From Fulvia fulva (Eukaryota > Ascomycota > Dothideomycetes > Mycosphaerellales > Mycosphaerellaceae), in contig NC_063017.1 of assembly GCF_020509005.1 (NCBI RefSeq), positions 3,720,001-3,784,000 of the forward strand: 64,000 nucleotides of DNA, in the 5' to 3' direction. This document shows positions 19,470 through 28,450 of this stretch, piece after piece (positions within the stretch are counted from its first letter, which is position 1; every line of letters begins with the position of its first letter). Made by a program: the position numbers and the translations under genes. Under the pieces are notes generated by a model, which did not search any database, had not been told where the DNA came from, and was given only the letters and a program-made list of their open reading frames with translations.

Positions 19470-19636
19470 CTCTATATAGGTATAAGAGACGTAGTCTCTA
19501 TACCGATAGTAGAGATACCTTTAGTACTAAACACTGTTCTACTATATACCTTCGTATACTATATTAGTCCTTCCTCCTTCCCTATTACGTGTCCTAACTT
19601 CCGTATATATACACACTATACCTATTTAATAGTTAG

Positions 19637-21057
19637 ACGAGTTTAGAGAGGTAGTAGGAGGTGAAGGGTTAGAGGAATTTAATAACCTTAAGGTAAGTAA
19701 GGGATGCCGAGGATAGCGTACGTAACGGCGCTAGTGCTTATCTGAGCCTATCTATTGGCTCGGGAGCTTCCCGTCAATATGCCGAATAAAAGCCGTTATC
19801 GTTATCCTCCTACCTATTCACCTCTTTTGCTAACTTATTATCCTATAGCTTATTCAAGACAACTCTACGCGCTAGAACAGCTTCTATTATATAATCGGAC
19901 GTGCTATTACTATTAAGGAACGTATTAACACCTTCTACTTCTAAAACAGGGACGATCCCACTATTAAAAACAATGCGCCCTCGACTAGTAACTAGTATCA
20001 ACTCGACAGGCTATATAATACGCTACAGGTCTTCGAGATTACGACTATAGACACCTAGGGCGAGCAGAAACACCTCTTCGACTAGTATCCGACTCTCTAC
20101 TTTATACTTAACACCCTCGACGCTTACAATACCGAGTATAAGTAGGAAACCGAGAAAGACGATTCCTTCGATTATCTCTCGAAATGCTACGAAGCCTCGT
20201 AGCGGAAGGTCGAGAAGTACTTCTAAGCCGTAGACGACATACCTATCTACTACGCGGTAGTAATGCTAAACCCTATGTTGAAAGACGCGTAGTTTGAAGA
20301 CCTCTAGAGCGCCGGTACGAAAGATTAGCAGTCTTAGATTAAGAGCACGAAAGCATAGGCGATAGATATCTAGGAGACGTTCTACAAACCCGCTAGCTAG
20401 ATTAACACCTCTACGGATACCGCAACACCTCTAAAGAAGCGAAAGGGGAAGAAGAAGCAGTCATAATCGCAATCGCAAGCTATAGAGACTCAAATATAGC
20501 CTGTTGTTAAGGCCGATAGCGAGGACGATCTTCGAGCTAATCTATCGAAGTTTAAGCGCCGTAAGATCACGGACTTTTTTATACTAACACTAAGGGTTGA
20601 CTCATTCGAGCGCTACCTGTTACAAGCTTGTGAGCCTGATCTACACGCCGGCAAGTCACTAAAGGAGATAAGGACCAGAAGATAGCCCTATACGACGTGC
20701 TTAGATACTAGTACGTACGCCGAGATATAGAGCCTAAGCTAGTACGATTTGCCTTCGATATACTGGCACTGCTGCTTATAAGCGATGCTCTAGAGCGCAG
20801 CTTCAGTGCTAGCCGTGATATGATACACTATCGAAGATCACAGCTCGGAGACCTCGTTATAGAGGCCTGTAGTTGCCTCCGTAACTAGTACGGACCTCTA
20901 GGCAAAGGCGAAGATGTAGACAGTGAGGAGACGATAGTTACGGACTATAACACCAACTTCAACAAGCGGACGATTTAGCACAAGTAGGAGGTGTTAGAGA
21001 ATGAGGTGAATGAAGAGGTATAGGCAGGACCGAGCAATAGCAACAACACCTTGTAAA
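19637..21057 (+). pseudogene. hAT transposase, C-terminal half (RIPed)
   Basis: Continues the transposase after copia A. The C-terminal hAT dimerisation region is clear at about 20735-20890: LVRFAFDILALLLISDALERSFSA-type reading, then SRDMIHYRRSQLGD and CSCLRN. An acidic tail follows (EVLENEVNEEV...GPSNSNNTL, stop at about 21055). Several TAG/TAA interrupt the frame. RIP is lighter here than in the nested copia A. Confidence 0.82.
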
Positions 21058-21158
21058 CTACATCCACCTTCCTATTTAGGAAGGAGGTAACCACTGGTAT
21101 GCTAATGGTGAGCCCAATATTCAGTTGGTTATTGGTTGGTGAGGCTCAAAATTTACCG

Positions 21159-21182
21159 GTAACCATACCAGTACGCTCACTG
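21159..21182 (-). repeat. hAT terminal inverted repeat, right
   Basis: Partner of 6541-6564; ends ...GCTCACTG and is followed directly by the GCGGCGGT duplication at 21183-21190. Confidence 0.85.
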
Positions 21183-21190
21183 GCGGCGGT

Positions 21191-21244
21191 CGCGGCGGCT
21201 TCGGCGGCCGTGGCGGTCACAAGCCTGGTCTTGGCCGCAAGTAG
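21191..21244 (+). pseudogene. Stranded 3' end of exonuclease-like paralogue 3 (17 codons and stop)
   Basis: Immediately after the right target duplication the frame continues the host gene exactly: RGGFGGRGGHKPGLGRK and TAG at 21242-21244, in the phase left at 6540 (...TARGG). The tail is a compact RGG/Gly-rich motif as in RNA-binding proteins and parallels the out-of-frame tail of paralogue 1. It now lies 14.6 kb from the rest of the gene and cannot be reached unless the whole transposon block were spliced out. Confidence 0.88.
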
Positions 21245-22550
21245 CGGTGCACACGAACGAAAACACACAGACTTGCCTGCGGGTGGTCAACACTCTCATC
21301 GATTGACATGCGACTTCTTGCATCACTTAGCTCGACTCTTCGCTTCGGGTCGGAGCTAGTGTAGGTTGATGGGAACATGCATAGAAGAGCATTTGGACAC
21401 GGGCGCATAGATTGGCAGACGAGCGCATTTTGGGAGCGTTGTAGAATTCTTTGGATCTTCGCATAGTGACATGGGAACGACTTCGAGCAGCGGAGCCGCT
21501 TTGTGTAGCATGAATCAATACCTTTGACTTTCGAACTTTGTTCCTTCTTATGCTCTTGTAACATGTATACTGTTGTTCGTTAAAGGTGCTAGCAAAAGAC
21601 GCAGTATCTAGTATGACCCGTTCAAGGCTGTGATGCCCTGTTAGCAAACAGATGATGGGCATATGAACAACTACAAAGTCATCTCGTACCTATCGCCCAC
21701 GGACAACCTGTTACTTACCATTAACTGACATTTATGCCTGTATATACGCCCTCGTAGGCGTTCTACCACGTAGATGGCTGCTTGCTGTGAACGCAGATTG
21801 TGAGTGAATGAGCTGATCGGCCTGTGCGTCGCGCTAACTATGACGATGGCCTGCTACATATTCTAGACCTGAAGGTCAGAAACGTATCTCTAGCACTTCA
21901 CTGTGTAATCGTTCTTCAAAGTCTGACTAACCGCGTAGCTCATCTGCGTGCTATCTTACTGCATTTTTGACCTGTTCTGAGTATCCCGGCGCTTGATGAG
22001 TTTGAGTGGTTCCAGCAAAAAGTGTTCATAGCCAAGAAAATTTCGCTCTTTGAATCGCTTTGTCTGAAAGGTCCACGACTATACAGTAACTGCATTCTAA
22101 AGGTGAGGTAGCAAACTTGAGAATCTAGTAGTACTAGCTCAGGGTCCTTGTTAGAATCCAAGCTATCTCGATACTGTTACTATCAAGATTGACGCTTTTG
22201 TGCCCTGCCCTGTACTATATCCCACACTCATGATATTATAGGCAGACATAGATCCCTCGACCTATACACACAATGTGACGACTTCACGCCGTCCCGAAGT
22301 CACATCAAGGTGAGCGAGATTTGGTCAGTGAATGATTCTAGCGGCACGTGCGCTTCGCGAGCTAGCTGCTCACAGATCCGCGCTTAGCGCCATTTCGCCA
22401 GAGCTCAAATAAACATCACGATTAGGCTTGGACTTTGTTTCCTCCATAACTGAGACAACAGCCAGAGTCTACCACCTCAACACGCTCAACCTCCTCTCGC
22501 CCTATTCGGATCTCGGGTGAACATCAAACCGAAAGAACACCTCAAGAACA
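21245..22550. other. Intergenic; former 3' flank of paralogue 3, then leader of the next gene
   Basis: About 1.3 kb with normal CA/TG content and no recognisable gene. The last 230 bases hold a promoter module shared with the next paralogue (see 22326-22398), then a C/A-rich leader. Confidence 0.5.
22326..22398 (+). promoter_or_regulatory. Conserved promoter module (GTGAATGA, CACGTG, TTAGCGCCAYTTCGC), copy 1
   Basis: Contains GTGAATGA, an E-box CACGTG at 22345-22350, and TTAGCGCCATTTCGC at 22384-22398. The same elements in the same order lie upstream of the paralogue at 24330, with 33 versus 32 bp between the E-box and the GCGCC element, while the sequence between them has diverged. That pattern suggests selection on the motifs. 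CACGTG is the core site of bHLH factors; the GCGCC motif is unassigned. Confidence 0.55.
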
Positions 22551-23321
22551 ATGTCGTCGATCAACACCGACTCCATGGCTTCCACCAACCCAGCTGTTCC
22601 TCCTTCTACCAGCGTCAATGGCACTGACGGTCAGCCCAATAGCCTGACCAAAGCCGTTCCGCACAGGCGTTCGATCGAGGAGCGTGCTGCCTTTCGCGAT
22701 CAGATCGCCGCCGCTTCCGCCAAGAACACCAAGCCACCGAGCAAGGTGCAAGAACGCCTTGCTCAGAACTACGCTAAGCAGAAGGCCTCGCGTTTCCGAC
22801 CCTCCATCACTAAGAGCAACAACTTACCTGCTGTCGGATCGAAGAACAACAAGCAGGGTGGAGACAAGAGCAAGCTGAGCGGAGACAACAAGAAGAAGGT
22901 CGGAGACATCAACAAGAAGGTTGGAGACAGCAACAAGAAGGTTGGAAACAACAACAAGAAGTTTGGTGACAACAACAAGCAGGGTGGCAACAAGAACGAT
23001 CAGAGTGGAGACAAAACCAAGCAGACCGTCTTAGTTGACGAGAAGCCGATCCGACAAGTCCCTGAGGGTCGTGAAGCAGCTACCAAGATGTGGACGGATA
23101 CTCGTAACGCTTTGGCCGAGCGCAGCGAGTACATCAAGTCGACTCAGGGTTATGCCGAGCAGTGCGCGAGCATGGCGGAGGACGAAGGGGCTCGGAAGGA
23201 AGCTGGAGGTGGAGCCGAAGTCGAGCCCAGATACATCACCACTTACAGCAAGACCACCATCGAGGAGGTAGCAGGCAAGTCAGGTGGTCGTCGTAAGGTC
23301 ACCGAGGTCGTGAAGTACTAG
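22551..23321 (+). CDS. Basic low-complexity protein with VGDxNKK repeats; paralogue of 24330-25490
   Basis: 256 residues, no known domain. Residues about 30-85 (LTKAVPHRRSIEERAAFRDQI...SKVQERLAQNYAKQKASRFRPSITKS) align with residues about 50-110 of the neighbour at 24330, and the C-terminus (ITTYSKTTIEEVAGKSGGRRKV) aligns with its C-terminus (ITFRKTTVETVNGKLGGVRKAV). The middle is Lys/Asn/Gly repeats (GDNKK, VGDINKK, VGDSNKK, VGNNNKK, FGDNNKQ) in place of the neighbour's Gly-rich stretch and zinc knuckle. Charge and composition suggest a disordered nucleic-acid-binding protein; this is inference. ATG at 22551 is the first in frame (CAAGAACAATGTCG). A tandem duplicate with its own promoter module. 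Confidence 0.75.
   Translation: MSSINTDSMASTNPAVPPSTSVNGTDGQPNSLTKAVPHRRSIEERAAFRDQIAAASAKNTKPPSKVQERLAQNYAKQKASRFRPSITKSNNLPAVGSKNNKQGGDKSKLSGDNKKKVGDINKKVGDSNKKVGNNNKKFGDNNKQGGNKNDQSGDKTKQTVLVDEKPIRQVPEGREAATKMWTDTRNALAERSEYIKSTQGYAEQCASMAEDEGARKEAGGGAEVEPRYITTYSKTTIEEVAGKSGGRRKVTEVVKY
22881..23000 (+). repeat. 21-bp imperfect tandem repeats encoding VGDxNKK
   Basis: About five units of pattern AAGAAGGTTGGAGACAACAAC within the coding region, multiples of three, so copy-number change would keep the frame. Confidence 0.7.
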
Positions 23322-24329
23322 GTGCTTTGTGGCGGCAAGACCAGCGTTACACCGCCCGTTGGTCTCTAGCTGAGGTCTATAGGATGTAATGGCCTGGATC
23401 GCTCATGGAAAGACGAGGCGGACGCGATACATGGGCTCTTCTGCACAATTCGAACTTCATTTCAGCTCCGGATCGCTGATGGAGTTCTAGCAATGGGAAG
23501 CATGGTATCAGGGCTTGAGACAAGACGACTTCGACGTTGCGTGAAGATTCGAACACCGACTTCAGCTCACTGAAGGGTCACCAGGCCCAATGGCTGGAGC
23601 CCAAGCAAATGAATACGAATAATGATGACAAAGTTTTCTGTTCTCTCTTTGCCTGTTGCGTCCTTTCCCAGTAGCTCTGCCCGCTTTCACAAGTGACCGT
23701 GTTTGCCGTATGATGATTCATAGAGCTTGACTGACCGCTTATCCTCCATATAAGGGCGCTGTTTGCTCGCTACCACGATGTCTTTATGCCAAACGTATGG
23801 GCTCGACTACAGATATGTATGTGCATCTAGCAAATAGCCTATGAGCCGACGCAAAGACTCTACACCTATAAGACAGCCACATTATCGGAATCTTTACATC
23901 ATGCCACAATTGCAGACGAAAGTAACGGATTCTGTTCGAGTGCTTCGGGGCTCTTTGCAATCCCGAACGACATGATACACTAGCTATTATCATAAACTGC
24001 CATGTATACAGCCGGCCGTTGTCTGCGCTGACGGTCTGCACTGGATATTATGCCTATGTATACTGCTCGATATATAGAGGCATTGGTACACTTCTAAAGC
24101 ATTCTGAGGCAAGCTTGAGATGGACATATCTCGGTAAGTGAATGAGTTCGCTAACACGTGCAACTCCTACGCGAATTGCTTACAGCTTTAGGTTAGCGCC
24201 ACTTCGCGAGAAGCATAAGACAGAACCGTACTTCGGCCTGGTCCTCATTACCTTCTGACACTTACAGCGGTCAAAACACACCACCGCAACGAGACCACCT
24301 TACTGTATCGCCACGCCCACATATTTCAC
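23322..24329. other. Intergenic; no gene seen
   Basis: About 1 kb of un-RIPed DNA with no recognisable coding frame. It contains the second copy of the promoter module near its end. Confidence 0.5.
24136..24207 (+). promoter_or_regulatory. Conserved promoter module, copy 2
   Basis: GTGAATGAGTTC at about 24138, CACGTG at 24155-24160 and TTAGCGCCACTTCGC at 24193-24207, mirroring 22326-22398 in order and spacing. Confidence 0.55.
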
Positions 24330-25490
24330 ATGCCACGGAGGTTCGATACGCGACAAAACAATCAGGACGAGATGGCTCCAAGCACTTCCCACAACAGCGA
24401 CAACACCACAGGCGCCGTTATCGACAGTGATGCCACCGTCAACATTGACCACGTCAATACCGATGGCAACGCCGCTCAGCGCCTGTCCAAAGTCGTTCCA
24501 CCGCACTTGCGCTCGGCAGAGGACAAGGCCGCTTTCCGAGCCTCTCTAGTTTCTAAGGACTACGAGCCAATCAGCAAGACCCAGAAACGCTTGCAAGACA
24601 TCTACGAGAAGCAGAGACTCTCGCCCTTCCGACCAGGAGTCCACAAGAGTACCACGCCATCAGCCAAGCAACCAACTCGAGGTGGTGGTGGCGGCACATG
24701 CTCGACGAAGCTCCGTGAGGGAGCTCACGGCAGCAGTCAGACTATTCGAGGCGGAAGCGGGGGAAACAAGAACACCTACGGCACTGTCATCAACCAGGGC
24801 GACTTCAATTACGCCAGTGGCAGCAAGTCCACAAACAACATCAAGGTCAACAAGGGAGATTACACCAAGCCCTCGGCTCAGAATATCTCTCACGCTCAAA
24901 GCGCTCCACAGAAGAAGCCTACCTTGAATGCCCATGGCAAGGGAAAGGACAACGGCAACGTCAGCAAGCAGAGCGCCCCACGAGGCAAGCTAAGCGAGGA
25001 AGAGAAGGACCGCCGTCGCAAGGAGGGACACTGCTTCTACTGCGACAGTACAGAGCATCAACTAGCCGACTGCACCAGGTTGAAGGCTCAGAAGAACACC
25101 ATACTCATTAAGAGGCCATCTGCCCAAGGCGGGGTCGATTCGCGATCGTCAAGCGATCCCAACGGCCACACGCATACTCCAGACGGCGGCGCAGCCTGGC
25201 TGGAATCGGAGGAGGGTGCAAAGTATGCGCAGAAGACTCGTGCTTGGGGAGACGCCACCAAGGCTCTGGTCACTCAGGCCGAGGGTCCAAAGACCGGGGC
25301 CGGCTACGCGGAGCGCCAGCAGAAGCTCGCTGAGATGAAGAAGAGTGATAAGGTTGAGGAGCCACGCCAGGAGAGGATCACATTCAGGAAGACTACTGTG
25401 GAGACTGTGAATGGCAAGCTCGGAGGTGTGCGCAAAGCTGTGAAAGGCCAGAAGTACGAGGCTGTGGTGGAGGTGAAGGAGGAGCTCTGA
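24330..25490 (+). CDS. CCHC zinc-knuckle protein with Gly-rich middle; paralogue of 22551-23321
   Basis: 386 residues. A conserved N-terminal block (RLSKVVPPHLRSAEDKAAFR...KRLQDIYEKQRLSPFRPG), a Gly/Ser/Asn-rich middle (about 115-190), a basic stretch (SEEEKDRRRKEG), and one zinc knuckle CFYCDSTEHQLADC with canonical CX2CX4HX4C spacing (about residue 235), then a charged C-terminal part sharing the KTTVETVNGKLGG block with the neighbour. Such single knuckles bind single-stranded RNA or DNA in known families; the actual role is unknown. It does not look like a transposon gag: no pol, LTR or RIP nearby, and the paralogue lacks the knuckle. M1 at 24330; M15 (MAPSTS, 24372) aligns better with the paralogue's start. 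Intact. Confidence 0.8.
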   Translation: MPRRFDTRQNNQDEMAPSTSHNSDNTTGAVIDSDATVNIDHVNTDGNAAQRLSKVVPPHLRSAEDKAAFRASLVSKDYEPISKTQKRLQDIYEKQRLSPFRPGVHKSTTPSAKQPTRGGGGGTCSTKLREGAHGSSQTIRGGSGGNKNTYGTVINQGDFNYASGSKSTNNIKVNKGDYTKPSAQNISHAQSAPQKKPTLNAHGKGKDNGNVSKQSAPRGKLSEEEKDRRRKEGHCFYCDSTEHQLADCTRLKAQKNTILIKRPSAQGGVDSRSSSDPNGHTHTPDGGAAWLESEEGAKYAQKTRAWGDATKALVTQAEGPKTGAGYAERQQKLAEMKKSDKVEEPRQERITFRKTTVETVNGKLGGVRKAVKGQKYEAVVEVKEEL

Positions 25491-26234
25491 TGCTCGTGCA
25501 GCTGCAGCGTGCGGCCGGGATATTTTGCTGGAGATGCTCCACGGGAGAGAATCGTTGCGATATGAGCCCGCGCTCCACGCTTTGCTGGCTGAAGGCCTGT
25601 TCTGGAAGGGAAACGGAATGCTCATGAGTTTTCCTCGCCGTTTGTCGTACACGGTTCCTCCTTCCCGCCTTCCCTGAGGTTGCTGCTGGTTGCTGATACT
25701 CTAACCCGACCATCCCATTACAATCCCATGACAGTCTACCAATGCAATACTACCGCTTCGTTCGATAGGGTGTTTCGCGAGTAACTCCGACCCTCGTCTC
25801 TTCCAGAATCCCAGATCCTGCCTCCAGAATCACCGCAGCGCCTCACATTCACACTGTTGCTCTTCTCCGCGGCTGCTCACCACAAATACCCTCCAGAAAC
25901 CTTATATCGTGCTTATCAACTTGGCATCTCGTGGCGCACATGCATTCACGTGGCTGAGAGATAAACAATGTCTTGGCAATATTGGCAAAGATAAGGCTCG
26001 CTCATCGACCACGTTCCCGGCTGGCGGGACTCGTTCTCAACGTCGCACAAGGTGTGGGGATCGTCTGAGGAGATGCTGCATCTGGCGGAGATGTGCGACG
26101 ATGGCTTGCGCCATGGCTGCTGTTGGCGATGAGTCGTAGGCGATGTGATATCTTGGGCGGAAGGTATAACTGAGGTTTTCAGCTTTAGTTTTGTAGTCGG
26201 GTCCCAGTTTTTGGAGGTGAAGTAGAAGAGCAAT
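25491..26234. other. Intergenic with nitrate-transporter promoter
   Basis: No gene seen on either strand that outranks shadow frames. The downstream half holds NirA- and GATA-type sites described separately. Confidence 0.5.
25865..25995 (+). promoter_or_regulatory. Putative NirA site and three GATA (AreA/NIT2) sites
   Basis: CTCCGCGG at 25865-25872 matches the Aspergillus NirA consensus CTCCGHGG. CTTATC (25912-25917), AGATAA (25959-25964) and AGATAAG (25989-25995) match the HGATAR sites of AreA/NIT2 GATA factors. They lie 240-370 bp before the nitrate transporter ATG. Nitrate induction through NirA together with nitrogen derepression through AreA is the known control of such genes, so the match is meaningful, though short motifs can occur by chance. 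Confidence 0.6.
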
Positions 26235-27846
26235 ATGGTGACCGTATCCAGTCTCTGGCAGAGTCCAGCGATCAATCCAGTCAACCAGAAAGCCAGGAGC
26301 ATACCAGTGCTGAACCCGGTCAATAAGTATGGCCGAGTGTTCTTCTTCTCCTGGTGGGGCTTCTTCATTGCGTTTTGGTCGTGGTAAGCAGATTCCCGTC
26401 TTCAATGCCGTTGTGGATCGTACTAATGCAGGCAGGTACGCGTTCCCACCACTGCTGAGCATCACCATCAAGCAGGATTTGGAACTGTCAACTGTCCAGA
26501 TTGCCAACTCCAATATCGCCGCCTTGACGGGAACTCTCCTCGTTCGCTTCGTTGCTGGACCTCTCTCTTTGTGATCGCTTTGGACCCCGATGGACGTACA
26601 TCCTGATCCTGCTGGCTGGGTCTATACCGACCGCGATGGCTGGTCTGGTCACGAATGCTTCGGGACTTATAGCGCTTCGCTTCTTCGTGGGTATCTTGGG
26701 TGGGACATTTGTGCCTTGTCAAGTGTGGTCCACTGGCTTTTTCGACAAGAACGTTGTTGGATCTTCTAATGCCCTGATTGGAGGTTGGGGTAATGCTGGT
26801 GGTGGTATTACCTACTTCTTGATGCCTTTGATCTATGACAGTAAGTCGGTATTGGGCATTGTTCGGAATTGCGATGCTGACATGAGTCCGTAGGTTTGAA
26901 GAGCGACCAAGGACTATCTTCCCACGTCGCATGGCGTGTAGCCTTCATCGTGCCCTTTATCCTGATCGTGTCCACTGCTCTCGGAATGCTGCTGCTCTGC
27001 GACGATACACCCACTGGCAAGTGGAGCGAACGACATGACAATGCCCAACGTCTCGCCCACAGTGCTCAAGCTGCTGTTGTCAGTTCACCCGGGCATGCGA
27101 GCAGCGGCAGCAGTACTCCCGAAGTACGTGAGAAGAGAGACATGGAGAAGGGCGAGGGCGACGCCTCAGACTACCAACAGCCAAAACAAGGTGAAATGAC
27201 TGATCTCGCTGTGGGCGAAGTCATCGTCGCACCAACTCTGAAGCATACACTCCACATCATCACCTCACCACAGACCCTCTTCCACTGCGCGACTTACTTC
27301 TGCTCGTTCGGCGGCGAGCTCGCGATTAACTCTTACCTGGGAGCATACTACCTCAGGAACTTCCCCTATCTTGGCCAAACGCAAGCCGGCCGCTGGGCAT
27401 CCATGTTCGGCCTGCCGAACGTAGTGACCAGACCACTTGGCGGTATCATCGCCGACATCCTCTTCAAGCACACCAAGTCTCTATGGGTCAAGAAGTGCTG
27501 GATTTTGTTCGTTGGCATTGTCTCTGGCGCCTTCCTTATCGCTATTGGCTTGACAGATCCATCCTCAGAGTCCATGATGTTCGGTCTGATCGCTGGTATG
27601 GCCATCTTTGTGGAAGCTGGCAATGGCGCGAACTTTGCTCTTGTGCCACATGTCCACCCAAGTGCCAATGGAGTTCTGTCGGGCACTGTGGGCGCGGTCG
27701 GGAACTTGGGTGGAGTCATCTTCGCGATCGTGTTTCGTTATCATCACGCGGACTACGCGACGAGCTTTTGGATCACGGGTGTCATGACCATTGGCATGAA
27801 CCTGATATTATGCTGGGTGAAGCCGTTGCCGAAAGGCCAGCGATAA
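26235..27846 (+). pseudogene. crnA: High-affinity nitrate transporter (CrnA/NrtA, NNP family of MFS) with 4-nt frameshift
   Basis: Three exons: 26235-26383, 26436-26840, 26894-27846; introns GTAAGC...GGCAG (52 nt, branch TACTAAT) and GTAAGT...CGTAG (53 nt). The translation follows Aspergillus CrnA closely: [46 protein letters not shown], the MFS motif [27 protein letters not shown], and the nitrate signature [14 protein letters not shown] cytoplasmic loop with Ser/Glu/Lys follows the sixth segment, then six more segments with ANFALVPHVHPSANGVLSG. Between GPL and CDRFG there are four extra bases (within 26561-26570, CTCTCTCTTT), giving TGA at 26572-26574. Removing four bases restores phase through both introns to about 500 residues, the family length. 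So it is either a very young pseudogene, a strain allele or an assembly error. Confidence 0.88.
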
Positions 27847-28450
27847 GAGGATGATGTTACGATCGAAATGATGAACATACATATAGGCACAACCTGCCGG
27901 ATTGTCGACGCGAGTTCGGTGAAACGTTCCGCCGAACACTTGACACTTGCCGATTTTCAAGTTCCTCCTTCTCCCTCATCGTCTGTATCAAGAAAGAGAT
28001 GGTTGTGGAGAAAGCATACGATAGAAGAGATGGCAAGACACAGGAGACCATACTATGGCTACGTGTTCTTGGACGTAGTCGATGCCGTCAATGGCAGACT
28101 TGGCGCTGATGATATGGCCACAAGATGAGGACGCCGTACCGTAAAATTACACATGTAAAGGAGGGAGGCTCCTGCCCTCGGGCTGATAACAGAGTGAACG
28201 TATGACATGTGCATCGGCTGATCATGGCCAGCGTGCTTGCTCATGAATGTCGGCCTTCGCGCACGCATTGAACGCGTGAGATCCTCCATGGACCAGCACT
28301 TCTTCTTGCCATACCGTTAACTGGTGTGAGAGTGGTCAGATGTTTCATCTCCCTCAAAAGGACAGACTCATGCCTTGGCTCAATTGCGCGATGTCAGTGG
28401 GTACGTGTTGGGGCCATATAACACATCTCTCGACAGCTGCTGAAACAAAC
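27847..28450. other. Intergenic; no gene seen
   Basis: 3' flank of the nitrate transporter and 5' flank of the F-box-like gene. An upstream in-frame ATG at 28340 would extend the next protein by 37 residues with no visible conservation. Confidence 0.45.

Larger units (their letters stand above)
7970..19631 (+). mobile_element. Ty1/copia LTR retrotransposon A (heavily RIPed), plus orientation
   Basis: Bounded by the 5-bp duplication GTTAG (7965-7969 and 19632-19636). The 5' LTR is 7970-8377 (408 bp, TATTACAAAT...CTATTTAATA, originally TG...CA). The 3' LTR starts at 18746, ends at 19631, and is split by two solo LTRs. A primer site GGTTATAAGCCCGGG follows the 5' LTR. The internal gag-pol is split at 10421/16044 by copia B. 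Its order (knuckle, protease, integrase, reverse transcriptase, RNase H) is that of Ty1/copia. It inserted into the hAT transposase gene. Confidence 0.92.
18746..19631 (+). repeat. 3' LTR of copia A, split by two solo LTRs
   Basis: LTR sequence at 18746-18768, 19003-19235 and 19470-19631 together corresponds to the 408-bp 5' LTR; the breaks are filled by solo LTRs at 18769-19002 and 19236-19469, each with its own 5-bp duplication. Confidence 0.88.
6541..21182 (+). mobile_element. hAT DNA transposon, with nested retrotransposons inside
   Basis: Bounded by imperfect terminal inverted repeats beginning CAGTGAGC (6541-6564; reverse complement of 21159-21182, about 20 of 24 positions matching) and by an exact 8-bp duplication. 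The hAT transposase is on the plus strand, from about 6748 to 21057, split by a copia element at 7970-19631. Without nested DNA the hAT is about 3 kb. The end regions keep many CA/TG pairs, while the coding parts carry TAG/TAA at former Gln/Trp codons, so RIP was uneven. With no intact transposase it is immobile unless another copy acts on its ends. Confidence 0.92.

Noticed and set aside
6541..21182. A Starship or other giant cargo element
   Set aside because: The length is explained fully by nested hAT, copia and LTR sequences; no tyrosine recombinase captain or cargo genes seen.
24330..25490. Domesticated retrotransposon gag
   Set aside because: A single knuckle is the only likeness; no capsid-like region, and the paralogue lacks the knuckle.
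24660..25713. Minus-strand frames over the zinc-knuckle gene
   Set aside because: Antisense shadows; the CCHC motif and paralogy are on the plus strand.
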